Source: Mastigamoeba balamuthi (lineage: Eukaryota; Evosea; Mastigamoebida; Mastigamoebidae). Taken from it: a stretch of DNA of 47,135 bases. Shown in pieces: positions 19,934 through 29,843 of the stretch (position 1 is its first letter; each line of letters begins with the position of its first letter). The DNA lies in assembly GCA_902651635.1 (NCBI GenBank), contig CACRSC010000057.1, positions 196,510-243,644 on the forward strand. Direction: 5' to 3'. Both the position numbers and the translations under genes were made by a program. The notes under the pieces were generated by a model. That model was not told where the DNA came from and did no database searches. It saw only the letters and a list, made by a program, of their open reading frames with translations.

Positions 19934-20969
19934 TCACTGGCTCGGGCTGCACGCTCGCGCGAACATATCGTCCAGGCATCTAGTTGTCTCTGTAAACGCT
20001 GTTGCGCGCACGACACGTGTGAGCCGCCGGGGGAGGGGCACCACAGAGCCAACAAAGTGAATACAACATTAAAAAACAAAGTCAAAAACCGCAGGAAGAA
20101 AAACAAAGTCGAGAGCTCACAGGGGCGGCTGGCGGCGTCCTCGACCCAGCAGCGCGTCATGAGGGCGACGTAGTCCGCGGCCCAGGCGCTGGAGAGCGTG
20201 GGGCGCCTGCCGGCCCTGACGGCCGCCGCGTACTGCCAGGCGTTGCAGACGAGCGCGGGGTCGTCGAACATGGGCGGCGCCTCGGCGGCCACGTAGTACA
20301 TCACCAGCGCGAACGAGTACACGTCGGCGGGCTGCGCGTAGGGCTCGCCCGAGAGCAGCTCGGGGGCCATGTACATGGGCGTGCCGACGCCCTTGGTGGC
20401 CTGCAGGTCCTGGGCCATGCGGTTGATGTCGCGCGTCGTGCCGAAGTCGGCGATGCGGCAGACGCCCGAAGACAGCGGCTCCAGCGAGGCCACCAGGAGG
20501 TTGTCGGGCTTCAGGTCCCTGTGCATGATCCCCGACCGGTGCAAGAACTGCCCGCGGCCACGCGGTGAGCAACGCAGGTCTCAATTGACTGATTCGATGC
20601 AATTCGTTGCCATCGGCAAGTAAATTCTCGCATTTGCAAGAATCAATTGAATTTAGCAAAGGATCAATTGTCACCCTCGTGATTGATAAAAGCAATCGAA
20701 TGGCGCAGTCGATGAACCAGTGAAATCGAATGAAACAGCAAGGGGCGTGCAATTGAAGACAACAATTGAGGAGAGGTAAGCTGCTCACGTCCATGCCGCG
20801 GCTGCAGTCGAGGAGTATTCGGAGCTTGAGGGCGTAGGAGACGGGGTGCCTGTCCAGCACGGCGGGCACACTGCCGTAGGGGCAGAACTCGGTGACGAGG
20901 GCGAGGCAGCCGGGCTCGTGCACGGCCCCGATGAAGTTGACGATGCTCGGGTGCCGCAGCTTCTCCATC
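19934..20969 (-). CDS. Duplicate 3' part of the TKL-type kinase (assembly artefact)
   Basis: Exons at 19934-19998, 20121-20547 and 20789-20969 (cut by the N) are identical to the 3' exons of the complete gene at 21435-23470. They should be treated as the same gene seen twice. The described stop is TGA at 19934-19936, only about 250 nt from the start of RING-family member E. Confidence 0.7.
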
Positions 20970-20970
20970 N
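20970..20970. other. Assembly gap (single N)
   Basis: An ambiguous base joins two contig ends that overlap by 1500 bp; see the exact repeat at 19470-22470. Confidence 0.95.
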
Positions 20971-21188
20971 AGGAACCGCACGACGCAGAGCCGGTACTCG
21001 CCGGGACGCGTGCTGGTGTGCTGTGTTGCTCTGCGGGTGGAGCGGAAGAGCTGGTGCGCGAGGGACTACAGGGCGGCCTGGTCGCCCGCGGAGCGCAGGG
21101 CCGAGTGCAGCCAGCAGCAGGCGTCGGCGAAGACGACCCCGCGGAACAGGGACATCCGCGTCCGCACCCGTGCGCGCTCCTTCTCCAT
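20971..21188 (-). pseudogene. Duplicate of member E exon 1 (assembly artefact)
   Basis: Identical to 19470-19687, including the in-frame TAG (here at 21066-21068). It is cut at its 3' end by the N. It is not an independent gene copy if the flanking 1500-bp repeat is an unmerged overlap. Confidence 0.75.
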
Positions 21189-21434
21189 GCGGAGCGCCGC
21201 CGCCGAGCGCAGGCCTCACTGCGAAGCGGAGCAGAAGTAATGCGGGGCAAAGAAGATCGGCGACCACAATCGCCACGTCATCGCTCGCCAAGCGTGGAGA
21301 CGTCACAGCAAAGAGGACCTCGAGCAACGGCCCTGCAGACCGATCACAAAACGCGTCTCTGTGCATCCATTTTGTTGCCTCGCACGCACTACGGCGGCAC
21401 TGCGGCGGAGCGCGCGCTCACGGGGGTGGAGGGG

Positions 21435-23470
21435 TCACTGGCTCGGGCTGCACGCTCGCGCGAACATATCGTCCAGGCATCTAGTTGTCTCTGTAAACGC
21501 TGTTGCGCGCACGACACGTGTGAGCCGCCGGGGGAGGGGCACCACAGAGCCAACAAAGTGAATACAACATTAAAAAACAAAGTCAAAAACCGCAGGAAGA
21601 AAAACAAAGTCGAGAGCTCACAGGGGCGGCTGGCGGCGTCCTCGACCCAGCAGCGCGTCATGAGGGCGACGTAGTCCGCGGCCCAGGCGCTGGAGAGCGT
21701 GGGGCGCCTGCCGGCCCTGACGGCCGCCGCGTACTGCCAGGCGTTGCAGACGAGCGCGGGGTCGTCGAACATGGGCGGCGCCTCGGCGGCCACGTAGTAC
21801 ATCACCAGCGCGAACGAGTACACGTCGGCGGGCTGCGCGTAGGGCTCGCCCGAGAGCAGCTCGGGGGCCATGTACATGGGCGTGCCGACGCCCTTGGTGG
21901 CCTGCAGGTCCTGGGCCATGCGGTTGATGTCGCGCGTCGTGCCGAAGTCGGCGATGCGGCAGACGCCCGAAGACAGCGGCTCCAGCGAGGCCACCAGGAG
22001 GTTGTCGGGCTTCAGGTCCCTGTGCATGATCCCCGACCGGTGCAAGAACTGCCCGCGGCCACGCGGTGAGCAACGCAGGTCTCAATTGACTGATTCGATG
22101 CAATTCGTTGCCATCGGCAAGTAAATTCTCGCATTTGCAAGAATCAATTGAATTTAGCAAAGGATCAATTGTCACCCTCGTGATTGATAAAAGCAATCGA
22201 ATGGCGCAGTCGATGAACCAGTGAAATCGAATGAAACAGCAAGGGGCGTGCAATTGAAGACAACAATTGAGGAGAGGTAAGCTGCTCACGTCCATGCCGC
22301 GGCTGCAGTCGAGGAGTATTCGGAGCTTGAGGGCGTAGGAGACGGGGTGCCTGTCCAGCACGGCGGGCACACTGCCGTAGGGGCAGAACTCGGTGACGAG
22401 GGCGAGGCAGCCGGGCTCGTGCACGGCCCCGATGAAGTTGACGATGCTCGGGTGCCGCAGCTTCTCCATCACGCGCACCTCTGCCTTGAAGTCCTCCAGC
22501 GCCTGCGGCGACATGTGCTTCTGGTTCTTGAGCACCTTGACTGCTCCCGCAGCCCCGCGCTCAGTGAGTTGCGAGTTTGCGCCCCAAATCAATTGATTTC
22601 CGCCCCCGGGCGTGCCTGCGACGGGCAGCCCGCGGTACTCGGAGCGGTAGACGACGCCGAACGAGCCGTCGCCGATGGCGGGGTGCACGAGGGGCAGCTC
22701 GTCCCTGTCGAGCCGCGTCGTCAGCTGGCTCTCGACGGCGACGACGACGACGGCCGGGCACACGGCGCCCGCCCTGCCGCCCCTGCCGCTGACGTGCACC
22801 GCCAGCGACGCCGCCGCCTTGGTCGTGCAGTGCACGCGCAGCGTGAGCTCGACGCGGGCGCTCTTGCCCGGGCCCAGCGAGCCCTCGAGCGGCGCGGCCG
22901 CGACGGCCATCTTGTGCGTCGGCTGCGGCACGTCGATGCGCCACGCCACGCGCTCGCCCGACGCGTTGCTCAGCGTCAGCGCGTCGCTGAGGTCCTCGCC
23001 GACGGGCGCCTGCCGCGAGCCCAGCCCGAACAGCGGCCGCAGGGGCTCCACCGAGACGCCGCAGGCCTCGCTCGGCGAGCTGCAGGGCGCGGGCTGTGCG
23101 GGCTGCGCTGGCGGCGGCGCCGCGGGCAGGACGACCGTGGCGGCGGTGGCGTTGCTGGCGACGGCAGGGGCGGCGAGGCCCAGGGAGGCGGCGACGCTGG
23201 CGAGGATGCGCGAGGGGTCCGAGGGCGCGTAGGAGACGGGGAGGCCCGCGGGGGCCTGGGCGAGGCGCGAGGCGGAGCGCGAGGCGAGGACCGTGTCGGC
23301 GACGGCGGCCACCTCGTCGACGGGCACGCGCGCAGAGGCCCACAGCACGCGGGCCATGGCGTCGGCCACCTCGGGCGTCACCTCGCTGGGGGGGAGGGGG
23401 GCGCACATCAATCGCGTGATGTCAGCACGAGCGCGGCAGGCGCCGAGGGGGCGCACAGTGTGAACACCAT
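21435..23470 (-). CDS. TKL-type protein kinase with N-terminal Ig/MSP-like domain (exons 23457-23470, 22616-23385, 22290-22540, 21622-22048, 21435-21499)
   Basis: The five-exon model gives 508 residues in a single frame. Residues about 5-160 are Ala-rich. About 165-245 (LTLSNASGERVAWRIDVP ... GSLGPGKSARVELTLRV) looks like an MSP/ASH-type Ig fold. The kinase domain follows. It has a Gly loop (IGDGSFGVVYRSEY) and PVAVKVLK created across the 75-nt GC-AG intron 22541-22615. Next come LRHPSIVNFIGAVHEP, then CSRGMDFLHRSGIMHRDLK joined across intron 22049-22289, then DFGTTRD, GTPMYMAPELLSGE and DVYSFALVMY. The domain ends RPSFTETTRCLDDM across intron 21500-21621. HRDLKPDN marks it as a Ser/Thr kinase, and HPSIV plus GTxxYMAPE fit the TKL group common in amoebae. 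No signal peptide or membrane helix is seen. The tiny first exon (MVFTL) is the least certain part. Confidence 0.78.
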
Positions 23471-23559
23471 TTTTACGACTTGGAGAAAAAAACAGAATTA
23501 GCACAGGTTCCTCGGGAACATATCAATTGAGACGCGCAACAGTACCCAGAACAGGCAAC

Positions 23560-23838
23560 CGAGAGATTGCAGCAGCAAGGGAAATGCCGCCGTGCGGAGG
23601 AAAAGCCACCCTAGGGGCATAATCGAGCACCGGGCACATCTCCCCATCCCACTAGCCCCAAACAACTGACTCGCAGCCCCAAAGCGGAACTACGGAGAAA
23701 CGAGAGATGGCAGCAGCAGAGCAGCAGGAAAGCACCCACGGAGCGGAGGGAAAAGCCACCCAGGAGCAGAAACAAGAGCACTTGCCACGCCCGCAGCCCA
23801 CAATCAACTGACTCGCAGCCCCCAAAGTGGAACTACGG
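23560..23838. repeat. Two tandem units of about 140 bp (23560-23697, 23701-23838)
   Basis: Shared blocks occur in order: CGAGAGAT plus GCAGCAGCA, GGAAAAGCCACCC, CAACTGACTCGCAGCCCC and AAAGYGGAACTACGG. The spacing is 141 bp and the units are diverged in between. They sit upstream of the minus-strand kinase and reach into the 3' end of the small ORF at 23804-24103. On the minus strand each unit holds GAGTCAGTTG, a form of the motif that recurs in introns of this window. Confidence 0.65.
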
Positions 23839-24103
23839 GGCTGGCGGGCGCAGCGCGCCTGCGGTCGAGGCCGGCGAGGAGGCGGAGGTGGGGCTCGAGG
23901 GCGTCGAGCAGGCGGGCCTGGTCGAGGTCGGCGGCGGTGGCCCTGGCGCGCGCGCGGGCCCTCTCGTCGGCGCCCCGCGCGAGCTCAGCGCCGATGGCCT
24001 CGCGGGCCGCAGAGAACACGTCGCCCCGCGCGCGCTGCAGCAGCGCCAGGCGCGTCAGGGCCAGCCGCGCCTGCGTGCTGAGGCGCCGGTGGTCCACGCT
24101 CAT
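23804..24103 (-). CDS. Small helical hypothetical protein, 99 residues
   Basis: Starts MSVDHRRLSTQARLALTRLA; residues 1-85 are predicted helical with heptad-like Leu/Ala spacing (VFSAAREAIGAELARG, ATAADLDQARLLDALEPHL). The end (VVPLWGLRVS) overlaps a tandem repeat that contains a GTCAGTTGATTG intron-like motif, so the true C-terminus may lie in another exon. The frame stays open upstream to 24619, but composition changes sharply there and the ATG at 24103 has the more convincing coding side. The upstream GTATCTTCC/GAATCTCC elements resemble those before the neighbouring glycosyltransferase. No family recognised. Confidence 0.42.
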   Translation of the reverse strand: MSVDHRRLSTQARLALTRLALLQRARGDVFSAAREAIGAELARGADERARARARATAADLDQARLLDALEPHLRLLAGLDRRRAAPASPVVPLWGLRVS

Positions 24104-24742
24104 GCGGGCGTGCGGGTCTGGTGGCGTGGTGAGTGCGGGTTTGCGGTTTGCCGTCTCTGGCTGGGGGGGGGGGGAAGATACGAGGGAGATTCGGGTATCT
24201 GCCGAAATGAAATCAGAAGACGTCTGAATCTCGACAGATCCGGATTGATTTGCCACTCTCATCGTTCTCTCGGTGGAAAGCACACATTCACGGTCCACCA
24301 TGGTGTGCCTGTGCATTGGGAGTGTATCCTGAAGCACCCAGTCCTTAGAAGTCGGATTCCGAGGTCTATTGGTGTCACACATCTCTTGCCTTGCAAAGAG
24401 TCTTGTCGCTGTTCCAGGACCGTTCAGCCCCCCTCCCTGTCCATGAAGGACCCAGTGCCGAGAGGGACTGCCCGTGCCATTGCACTTCTGCCACGTGTGG
24501 TGGGTTGTCACATCACAGCGTGTGCATTGTCGAGTCGGATCGCTTCTTCTGCCCTTCCTGGGCGGTATCAACTGTCCTGCACAGAAGGCACCTGCCGTGT
24601 GTTGCGTGTGTTGGGCCACATGGTGCTTTGCATTGCTGCTTCACCCGGGCCAAGAAGGACTGCCCGTGTCACATCAACACAGACCTCGTGTGGCTGTCGC
24701 ATCGGCTGCTGGGTGCCTCCTCGCTGGGTGCCAAGCGGAGCC
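24104..24742. other. Intergenic region between the small ORF and the glycosyltransferase
   Basis: No gene supported. It includes a G12 homopolymer at about 24161-24172 and, next to it, AAGATACGAGGG with GATTCGGGTATCTGCCGAA, a likely promoter element of the small ORF. From 24240 to 24740 the frames are short or of unlikely composition. Confidence 0.4.
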
Positions 24743-25702
24743 TCAGACCTGGACGTAGGTGAGGCCGCTGAAGATGACGAGGCGCCTGAGGCCGTTCTTG
24801 GCGAGGGCGCGGCGCAGGAACATGGGCTCGCGCATGCGCAGGCGCTTGTAGTCGGGGTCCGTGTGCACCTGCGCGTGGTAGACGACGACGCCGGCGCAGG
24901 CGGCCACGCGGAGCCCCGCGCGCTTGGCCCGCAGGAAGAAGTCCTGGTGCTCGCCCAGCTTGAGCTCGTCGTCCCAGCGCAGCCCCCGCACGCGCTCGGT
25001 CCGCGCCGCGAAGAAGTTGGCCACGATGTCCACGTAGCGGCAGCGCGCGGCCCGCCCCTCGGGGCCCGGCACGGCGCCGTAGTCGCCGTAGCGCAGCGCC
25101 AGCGAGCCGTCGGGCGTCACCTCGAGGCGGCCCGCGTAGTCGTAGAACGGGTTCGCGTCGGTCCGCAGGCCCCCGCTCGCGATGTCCAGCTCGGGCCGCG
25201 CCTCGAGCACCGCCACCAGCGCCGCCACGTCGGTGCGCTCCTCAAAGACAAAGTCGTCGTCGAGCAGCACCAGCAGCGGCGTCCGCACCCTGCGAGGGGA
25301 GATTCCCGCGGAATCTCAGCGAAATTTCGCAGGAGAATCTGGGAATCTGGATTCGCGCCTGTCGACGAGGTAGTTGCGGCCCGCGCTGAGGCCCGTGTCC
25401 GCGGGCAGCGCGTAGTACTCGACGGGGCCCGGGAGCCCGCGGACGAGCTGCTCTGTGCGGGCCTGGAGCCTGGCGCCGTCGTCCGCGACGAGGACGCGGA
25501 CGTCGGGGTAGGCGGCGCGCAGGGAGCGGACGAGGCGGTCGACGCAGTCGGGGCGGTCCATCGTCTTCACCACAAACGTCACCCGCGCGGCCAGCGGCCC
25601 CGCGGCCACCCCGCACGCGCCCCCCGCGCACGCGGCCGCAGCATCCTCCTCGGGGGCCGCGGCTGCCGCCAGCGCGCAGAGCAGCAGCGCCAGCAGCGAC
25701 AT
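24743..25702 (-). CDS. Glycosyltransferase, GT12/GT2-like with DDDF motif (exons 25359-25702, 24743-25289)
   Basis: The spliced product is 296 residues. It starts with a hydrophobic signal or anchor (MSLLALLLCALAAAAA), so it should act in the Golgi lumen or outside. Family features follow in order: VTFVVKTMDRPDCVDRLVRS (first Rossmann strand), VLVADDGA, DTGLSAGRNYLVDR, then VLLDDDFVFEERTDV, the nucleotide-sugar/metal DxD site, LDIASGGLR, DIVANFFAARTERVR, LGEHQDFFLRAKRAGLRV and VVVYHAQVH. This order matches beta-1,4-GalNAc transferase (GM2/GD2 synthase-like) proteins; donor and acceptor are not determinable. The intron 25290-25358 starts GCGCGA after GACAG, a GC-AG intron. Only this splice gives the uninterrupted NYLVDR-VRTPLL junction. 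It is divergently oriented from the TFIIA gene. Confidence 0.72.
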
Positions 25703-25998
25703 GGGCGCCCGCCAGAGGAACAACTGACGGTGGGCGGTGTAGGGGAGATATGAGGGGGGTGCGTATCTTCTGATTCGCGAATCATATCCCAGTGAATCGC
25801 GTATCTTGGGTTTCCGTGTGGCCCGACGCCTGAGGCTGCACCCTGAGGGAGCTTGGTGGTGCGCGAGCTCCGTTGTTGAACACAAGAGCCGCAGGCGATG
25901 GCGGGGGGGGGTGAATCTTGTGACGAGGGCAGGGGGTGAATCTGGGGGAGATATCTGAGGAGATATTTCGAGTAGAGAGTGTGAGTGTAGTAGGCGAC
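25703..25998. promoter_or_regulatory. Bidirectional promoter region (glycosyltransferase / TFIIA)
   Basis: This 296-bp region lies between two divergent starts. It holds several related ATATC/GTATCTT elements (GGGAGATATGAGG, GCGTATCTTCTGATTCGCG, CGCGTATCTTGG, GGGGAGATATCTGAGGAGAT) and a near-palindromic GATTCGCGAATC at about 25771-25782. Similar GAAGATACGAGG and GGGTATCTGCC sequences occur upstream of the small ORF at 24103, which supports a shared promoter element. The assignment is from position and repetition only. Confidence 0.4.
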
Positions 25999-27052
25999 AT
26001 GGCGGCCGCACCACCAGCGCAGCTCCCGCAGCTCCCGCAGCTCGCGCCGCTCCAGATGCCGCCGCCCGCGCAGCAGGCCGCCGGCGGGGTGCCGCTGACG
26101 CCGACGTTCCGGCAGACGGCGCGCGTGTACTCGGCGGTCATCGACGACGTCTGCGCCAACGTCGCCCGCAAGCTCAGCCAGCTCGGCTACGACTCCTACG
26201 CCCTCGACGACCTCAAGCAGGTGCCCCTCGGTCCCCTCTCCTGCCCCCCGATGCCGCAGTTGATGCGACGTTTTCCGCTGCTGCCCTCGCGCCGCGTCTC
26301 CCGAGGACAAGGGGCGGCGCCCGCGACACGTCACATCGCGTAAGATCGACCTGTGTGACGTGGCAGCGCGATGTGACGTGTCGCCGCGACGCGTCGCATC
26401 GCGTCGGGGGGCGCGTGGGGTGAGGAGGATATTTGTGCACGAGTGCATTTTCGCTGTGAATCGGCGAGTGACGTGGGCGCGTGCGTCACGGGGGGGGTCG
26501 TCACCTGCGCAGAAGTGGAAGCTGTACATGTCGCAGAGCGGGGCGCTGCACCCGGGGGCGCTGGAGGAGGCGGGCTTCCCGGCGGCCTCGACGGTGGAGC
26601 TGCCCAGCGACCTGCCCGAGAGCTTCGACGACCTCACGCCCGCCGCAGCCGCCGGGGCGCCCAGCGCGTCGGCGGCGCCCGCGGGGCCCGCGCAGCCGCT
26701 GCAGCTGCCGTCGCTGTCGGCGGGGGGGTTCGGGCTGGCGCTGGCGGCGGGGCGGCCGAGCGAGTACATGGCGGGGGAGGAGCAGGCGGGGCAGCGGCCC
26801 AGGGGCGTCGCGCAGTTTGACGGCGAGGACGACGACGAGAGCGACGCCGGGGAGGACCTCGACGGCATCGACGTGGGCGACGGCGACGAGCCCGAGGAGG
26901 CGCTGACGGCGAGCTCGAGCTACATCTTCTGCCTCTACGACAAGGTCAGCAGGGTCAAGAACAAGCGCAAGGTCGTCCTCACCAGCGGCGTCATGCACCT
27001 CAGCGGCTACGACTACCTCTTCAAGCGCGCCACGGGCAACTTCACCTGGTGA
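25999..27052 (+). CDS. TFIIA large (alpha/beta) subunit (exons 25999-26220, 26513-27052)
   Basis: The spliced protein is 253 residues. The N-terminal four-helix-bundle half is RQTARVYSAVIDDVCANVAR ... LDDLKQ, joined across the intron to KWKLYMSQSGALHPG. This is the conserved TFIIA alpha module (VYxxVIxDV, then LKxxWxxKL). A Pro/Ala-rich spacer and an acidic stretch (DGEDDDESDAGEDLDGID) follow. The C-terminal beta-barrel half is YIFCLYDKVSRVKNKRK ... GVMHLSGYDYLFKRATGNFTW, matching the family ending (YDKIxRxKNKWK, FxKATGExxW). TFIIA binds and stabilises TBP on promoter DNA in the nucleus. The 292-nt intron is GC-rich, begins GTGCCC, ends CTGCGCAG and is full of TGACGTG-like motifs. The length is shorter than the human protein, as in other protists. 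Confidence 0.9.
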
Positions 27053-27881
27053 CCGCCTTCGGCCTCAGCCTCCTGAGGCCCCGCCCCTCCGCGCAAGACA
27101 AGCACAACAAACAAACGGCTCTGCATTCCCGAGGGGTGTCCTCTTTTTGGCTTCCACCGTCAGCTCCCTGGGAACCCGGGACTCATGCGCTGCTCACGAG
27201 ATCCCCGCAGGGATGGCTCTCCTTCACAGCTCGCACAAAGCCCAGGGCCGAGAGAGGGATGTCCAAGCCGAACATCGGGACACGGCAGCGGACGCTACAG
27301 ATACACACTGAGAGTTATGCTAATGTGAGCTGCCTGATGGGCAGACAGAAAGGCACAATCCTCCAGTGCCTGTGAATGTTGTCTTTTTTTTCAGGATCAT
27401 TGCTCTGATCAGTTGTGACAATACTCAATCCTGAGAGCAGGTATCGCTGAGTGTGATCATTACAGCTCTGGTCGATTATTGTCGGTATCGCTCCTGCGGC
27501 AGGGATGGTGCTGGGAGGAATGAGCTGATAGCAGAAGCCAAGAGTCCTATGGGTATAACCACTGACCACTGTCATTTTCCCTGTGATTGCCCTTTGCCTC
27601 CCGAGGCACTGCACATCCTCAAGTCAGGCCAACCGTTTCTGTGCATATTTGCTTGTTTTGTGTATCACTGAAGTGTTGTGGTGCTGACTGGCCTCTGTTC
27701 ATTCTGCTTTCCATGACTGCACGAACCTGCAGGGAAGGAGGACTGCTGCTGGTAAGACTTTTTTTTCTTTAACACGAGTGTGGTGGCAGTGCATATGCTC
27801 TCACTCAAGCAGAGCCATGCTCGTACAAAGACCTTGCTGTGTGAACTGGAGACTGCCATCATGGTGACGGCCCCTCAGGCA
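27053..27881. other. Intergenic region; weak minus-strand ORF at 27315-27614
   Basis: Moderate GC with no confident gene. The minus-strand ORF (99 codons, including SGYTHRTLGFCYQLIPPST and AAGAIPTIIDQSCND) has protein-like composition and could be an exon of a secreted protein. No start context, splice sites or domain support it. A T8 tract at 27383-27390 and a T-rich tract near 27759-27771 are present. The region separates the 3' end of TFIIA from the 3' end of the TSP1-repeat gene. Confidence 0.3.
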
Positions 27882-29332
27882 TCACATTGAAGAAAGAGCC
27901 AGCCTTAGCACCATCAGAGCACAGAGGGCAATTGACACTCCAACCACTGCAGAAGAGCTCTCTGCAGCACACTTGCCCATGGAGATGCCAGAGGCTCCGC
28001 TGTTCATGTCAGGGCACTGTGAAAAGGACGCAGAGCACTGAGAGCTTCTGCAGACAGAACATTTCTTATCAGTGAATCTACCTGCTAAGGTCGCTGTACA
28101 GCCGATGCCCTGGCAGCACAGACAGTAGCAGACTCCCATAGCACTTGTGTCCGTGTTCGCATTTGTGTTTTCCTCACACTGATCACCACTGCAACTCTCC
28201 GATACTGGTGGCTTCGTTGACGATGTGCAGGATGCATCACTTACATTCCTCCCATTTGAGTCGTGGCACCATACACTCCGTTTATGGAAGCAGTCTTGGC
28301 TGCATGCAGACCACCCTGACCACATCCACGAAAATGTCACAGAGGAACACTGGAACGCAGTTCTACCTGACTCAGAGGATGACGGGCATGAGCCTGGGGT
28401 GGACGAAATGCATGCCTCGTGAGTGCATGTCGTGCACTTGGGGTCGGCCCACCTATTGACAGTCTCCAAGACACATGTGCTGCCTTTGCAGCACTGACAA
28501 TTGCACATGCCACTCTGCTGTGACGGGCACTCCCCAGTGTAGCATGCCTGACTTGAATCAGGCTTTATTCCTAAGCACAACGAGTCGCTAACAATAACTG
28601 AATAGGTGTCACGGCATGTAATGCTGCGGGCCTTATGGCACGATGATGAGCAGGTTGACCAATCTCCAGTATTCCATGTATAGCACGGTGTTGATGCACA
28701 TGGGCAAGAACCACCTGTACATGCAATTGTGGTTGGCTTTGTACCTGTACACATTACATCTGGAACAGCATCCCCATCAGAGTTTTTGCACGTTGCAGTG
28801 CACGTCTTATGACATGTCGAACTGCATGCAGAGCAGTCACTGGTGACCCACGTGCTGGTCTCTGGGATGCAAGAGGCTTTGGACTTATACAGTAGTGGAC
28901 AGTTGTCCTGCAAATTGTTGCACGTGACATTGACAGTGAGTTGGTAACTGCCACTCATGAGTGCTGGAGGGAAGAAGCACTTTCCCTGCAGAGAGTAAGT
29001 ATAACAGTGGTGTGGTTGTGGAAGAGCTGGAGGTGGCCTACAGAGGTGAGCATGTATGACGATGATAAGTAGTGCATCCACACCTTGCCATTCCAGAATC
29101 CCATCTCGATGCTGATCTTTGATGGTTTGAACAAGATGTCCTGGTCTGTTGTGAGGACAGCCACGTCGTAGAGCCGGAGCCTCTGCGTTTTATCGATGCA
29201 AATCCTGCTTATCAGCGGGTATGTGGTTCCAGCACCGATTGTAGTGTACTGACAGTCGCTGCAAGTACACTCGGATGCTCCAACCACAGAGCACAAGGCT
29301 GCGATGAGAGCTATTGCTAATGCCTGAAGCAT
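27882..29332 (-). CDS. Secreted/surface protein with thrombospondin type-1 repeats (exons 29084-29332, 27882-28985)
   Basis: The spliced protein is 450 residues. A signal peptide (MLQALAIALIAALCSVVGAS) is followed by a Cys-poor N-terminal domain. Three TSP1-like modules follow: TWVTSDCSACSSTCHKTC, WNTGDWSTCSSSCHKAR and MWSGWSACSQDCFHKRSVWC. Each is followed by a C-T/S-G-x-x-C-type ending. Two copies of another Cys-rich unit (CNCQCCKGSTCVLE, CYCLCCQGIGCTAT) alternate with them. The last 25 residues (AVVGVSIALCALMVLRLALSS) are hydrophobic with no cytoplasmic tail, so a GPI anchor is likely. Intron 28986-29083 (GTGTGG ... CTCTGCAG, 98 nt) is required by the frame and gives NGKGKCFF. TSP1 modules bind glycans and matrix proteins; an adhesion role is inference. 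GC content is lower than in neighbouring genes. Confidence 0.78.
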
Positions 29333-29843
29333 GTGAGGGTGGCACCCTTCGCTGTTGTTCTGAATCGATTAGTGAAATCGCCACTGCTTTATTTTGGGCT
29401 CCGCGTGACGTGAAAAAGGACAACACCCCCCCCCCCCCTTGCGTACAGCAGTGCAAAGTGCGCGTCGCGTGCACTATTCGCACTCACAATAATTCCTTCT
29501 GACATCATTGTGGACTCCATCCCTGTCCGAGCACAGGCACCCACGGACAGGTATACGCTGGTGCCTCAACGACAAATGTGCCAGGGTTGCTGAGGGACAG
29601 CACGCCTGATGCAAAAGGGCAGCCTTGTCTGAGACACGCGTGGAGGGGGGGGGGATGAACGAGGCCGCACATTCACCACTAACACCCCACAAGCTCCCCG
29701 TTGCCACCTTCAGCTTTCTGGACGCCCACCTTCGGTAGTGTCCGTTGCAAAATACGGCTCTTCCCGCAGCGAGGCTTCCAGAAGCTGTGACAATGTCAAC
29801 AAGAGCTTTTCTTGTGACTGGCAGCTTGCGGCGCAGGCGCACG
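29333..29843. other. Intergenic region, no gene seen
   Basis: Upstream flank of the TSP1 gene and downstream flank of the Ala/Pro-rich gene. It contains a C12 run at about 29428-29439 and a G-run near 29645. No supported frame. Confidence 0.4.

Larger units (their letters stand above)
19470..22470. repeat. Exact 1500-bp direct repeat: 19470-20969 and 20971-22470, separated by a single N
   Basis: Every base I compared is identical at an offset of 1501, including intronic and intergenic DNA. The left copy ends in mid-exon of the kinase gene at the N (20970), and the right copy starts in mid-exon of RING-family member E. This is what two overlapping contig ends look like when placed side by side instead of merged. 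The true locus most likely has one copy, and the kinase and member E genes are each single. Confidence 0.85.

Noticed and set aside
19470-22470. Recent segmental duplication of kinase 3' end and family exon
   Set aside because: Perfect identity over a round 1500 bp, with breakpoints inside exons at an N, indicates contig overlap rather than biology.
24104-24619. N-terminal extension of the small helical protein by 172 codons
   Set aside because: The added sequence has His/Thr/Arg-rich composition without pattern, and a poly-G run and promoter-like elements fall inside it.
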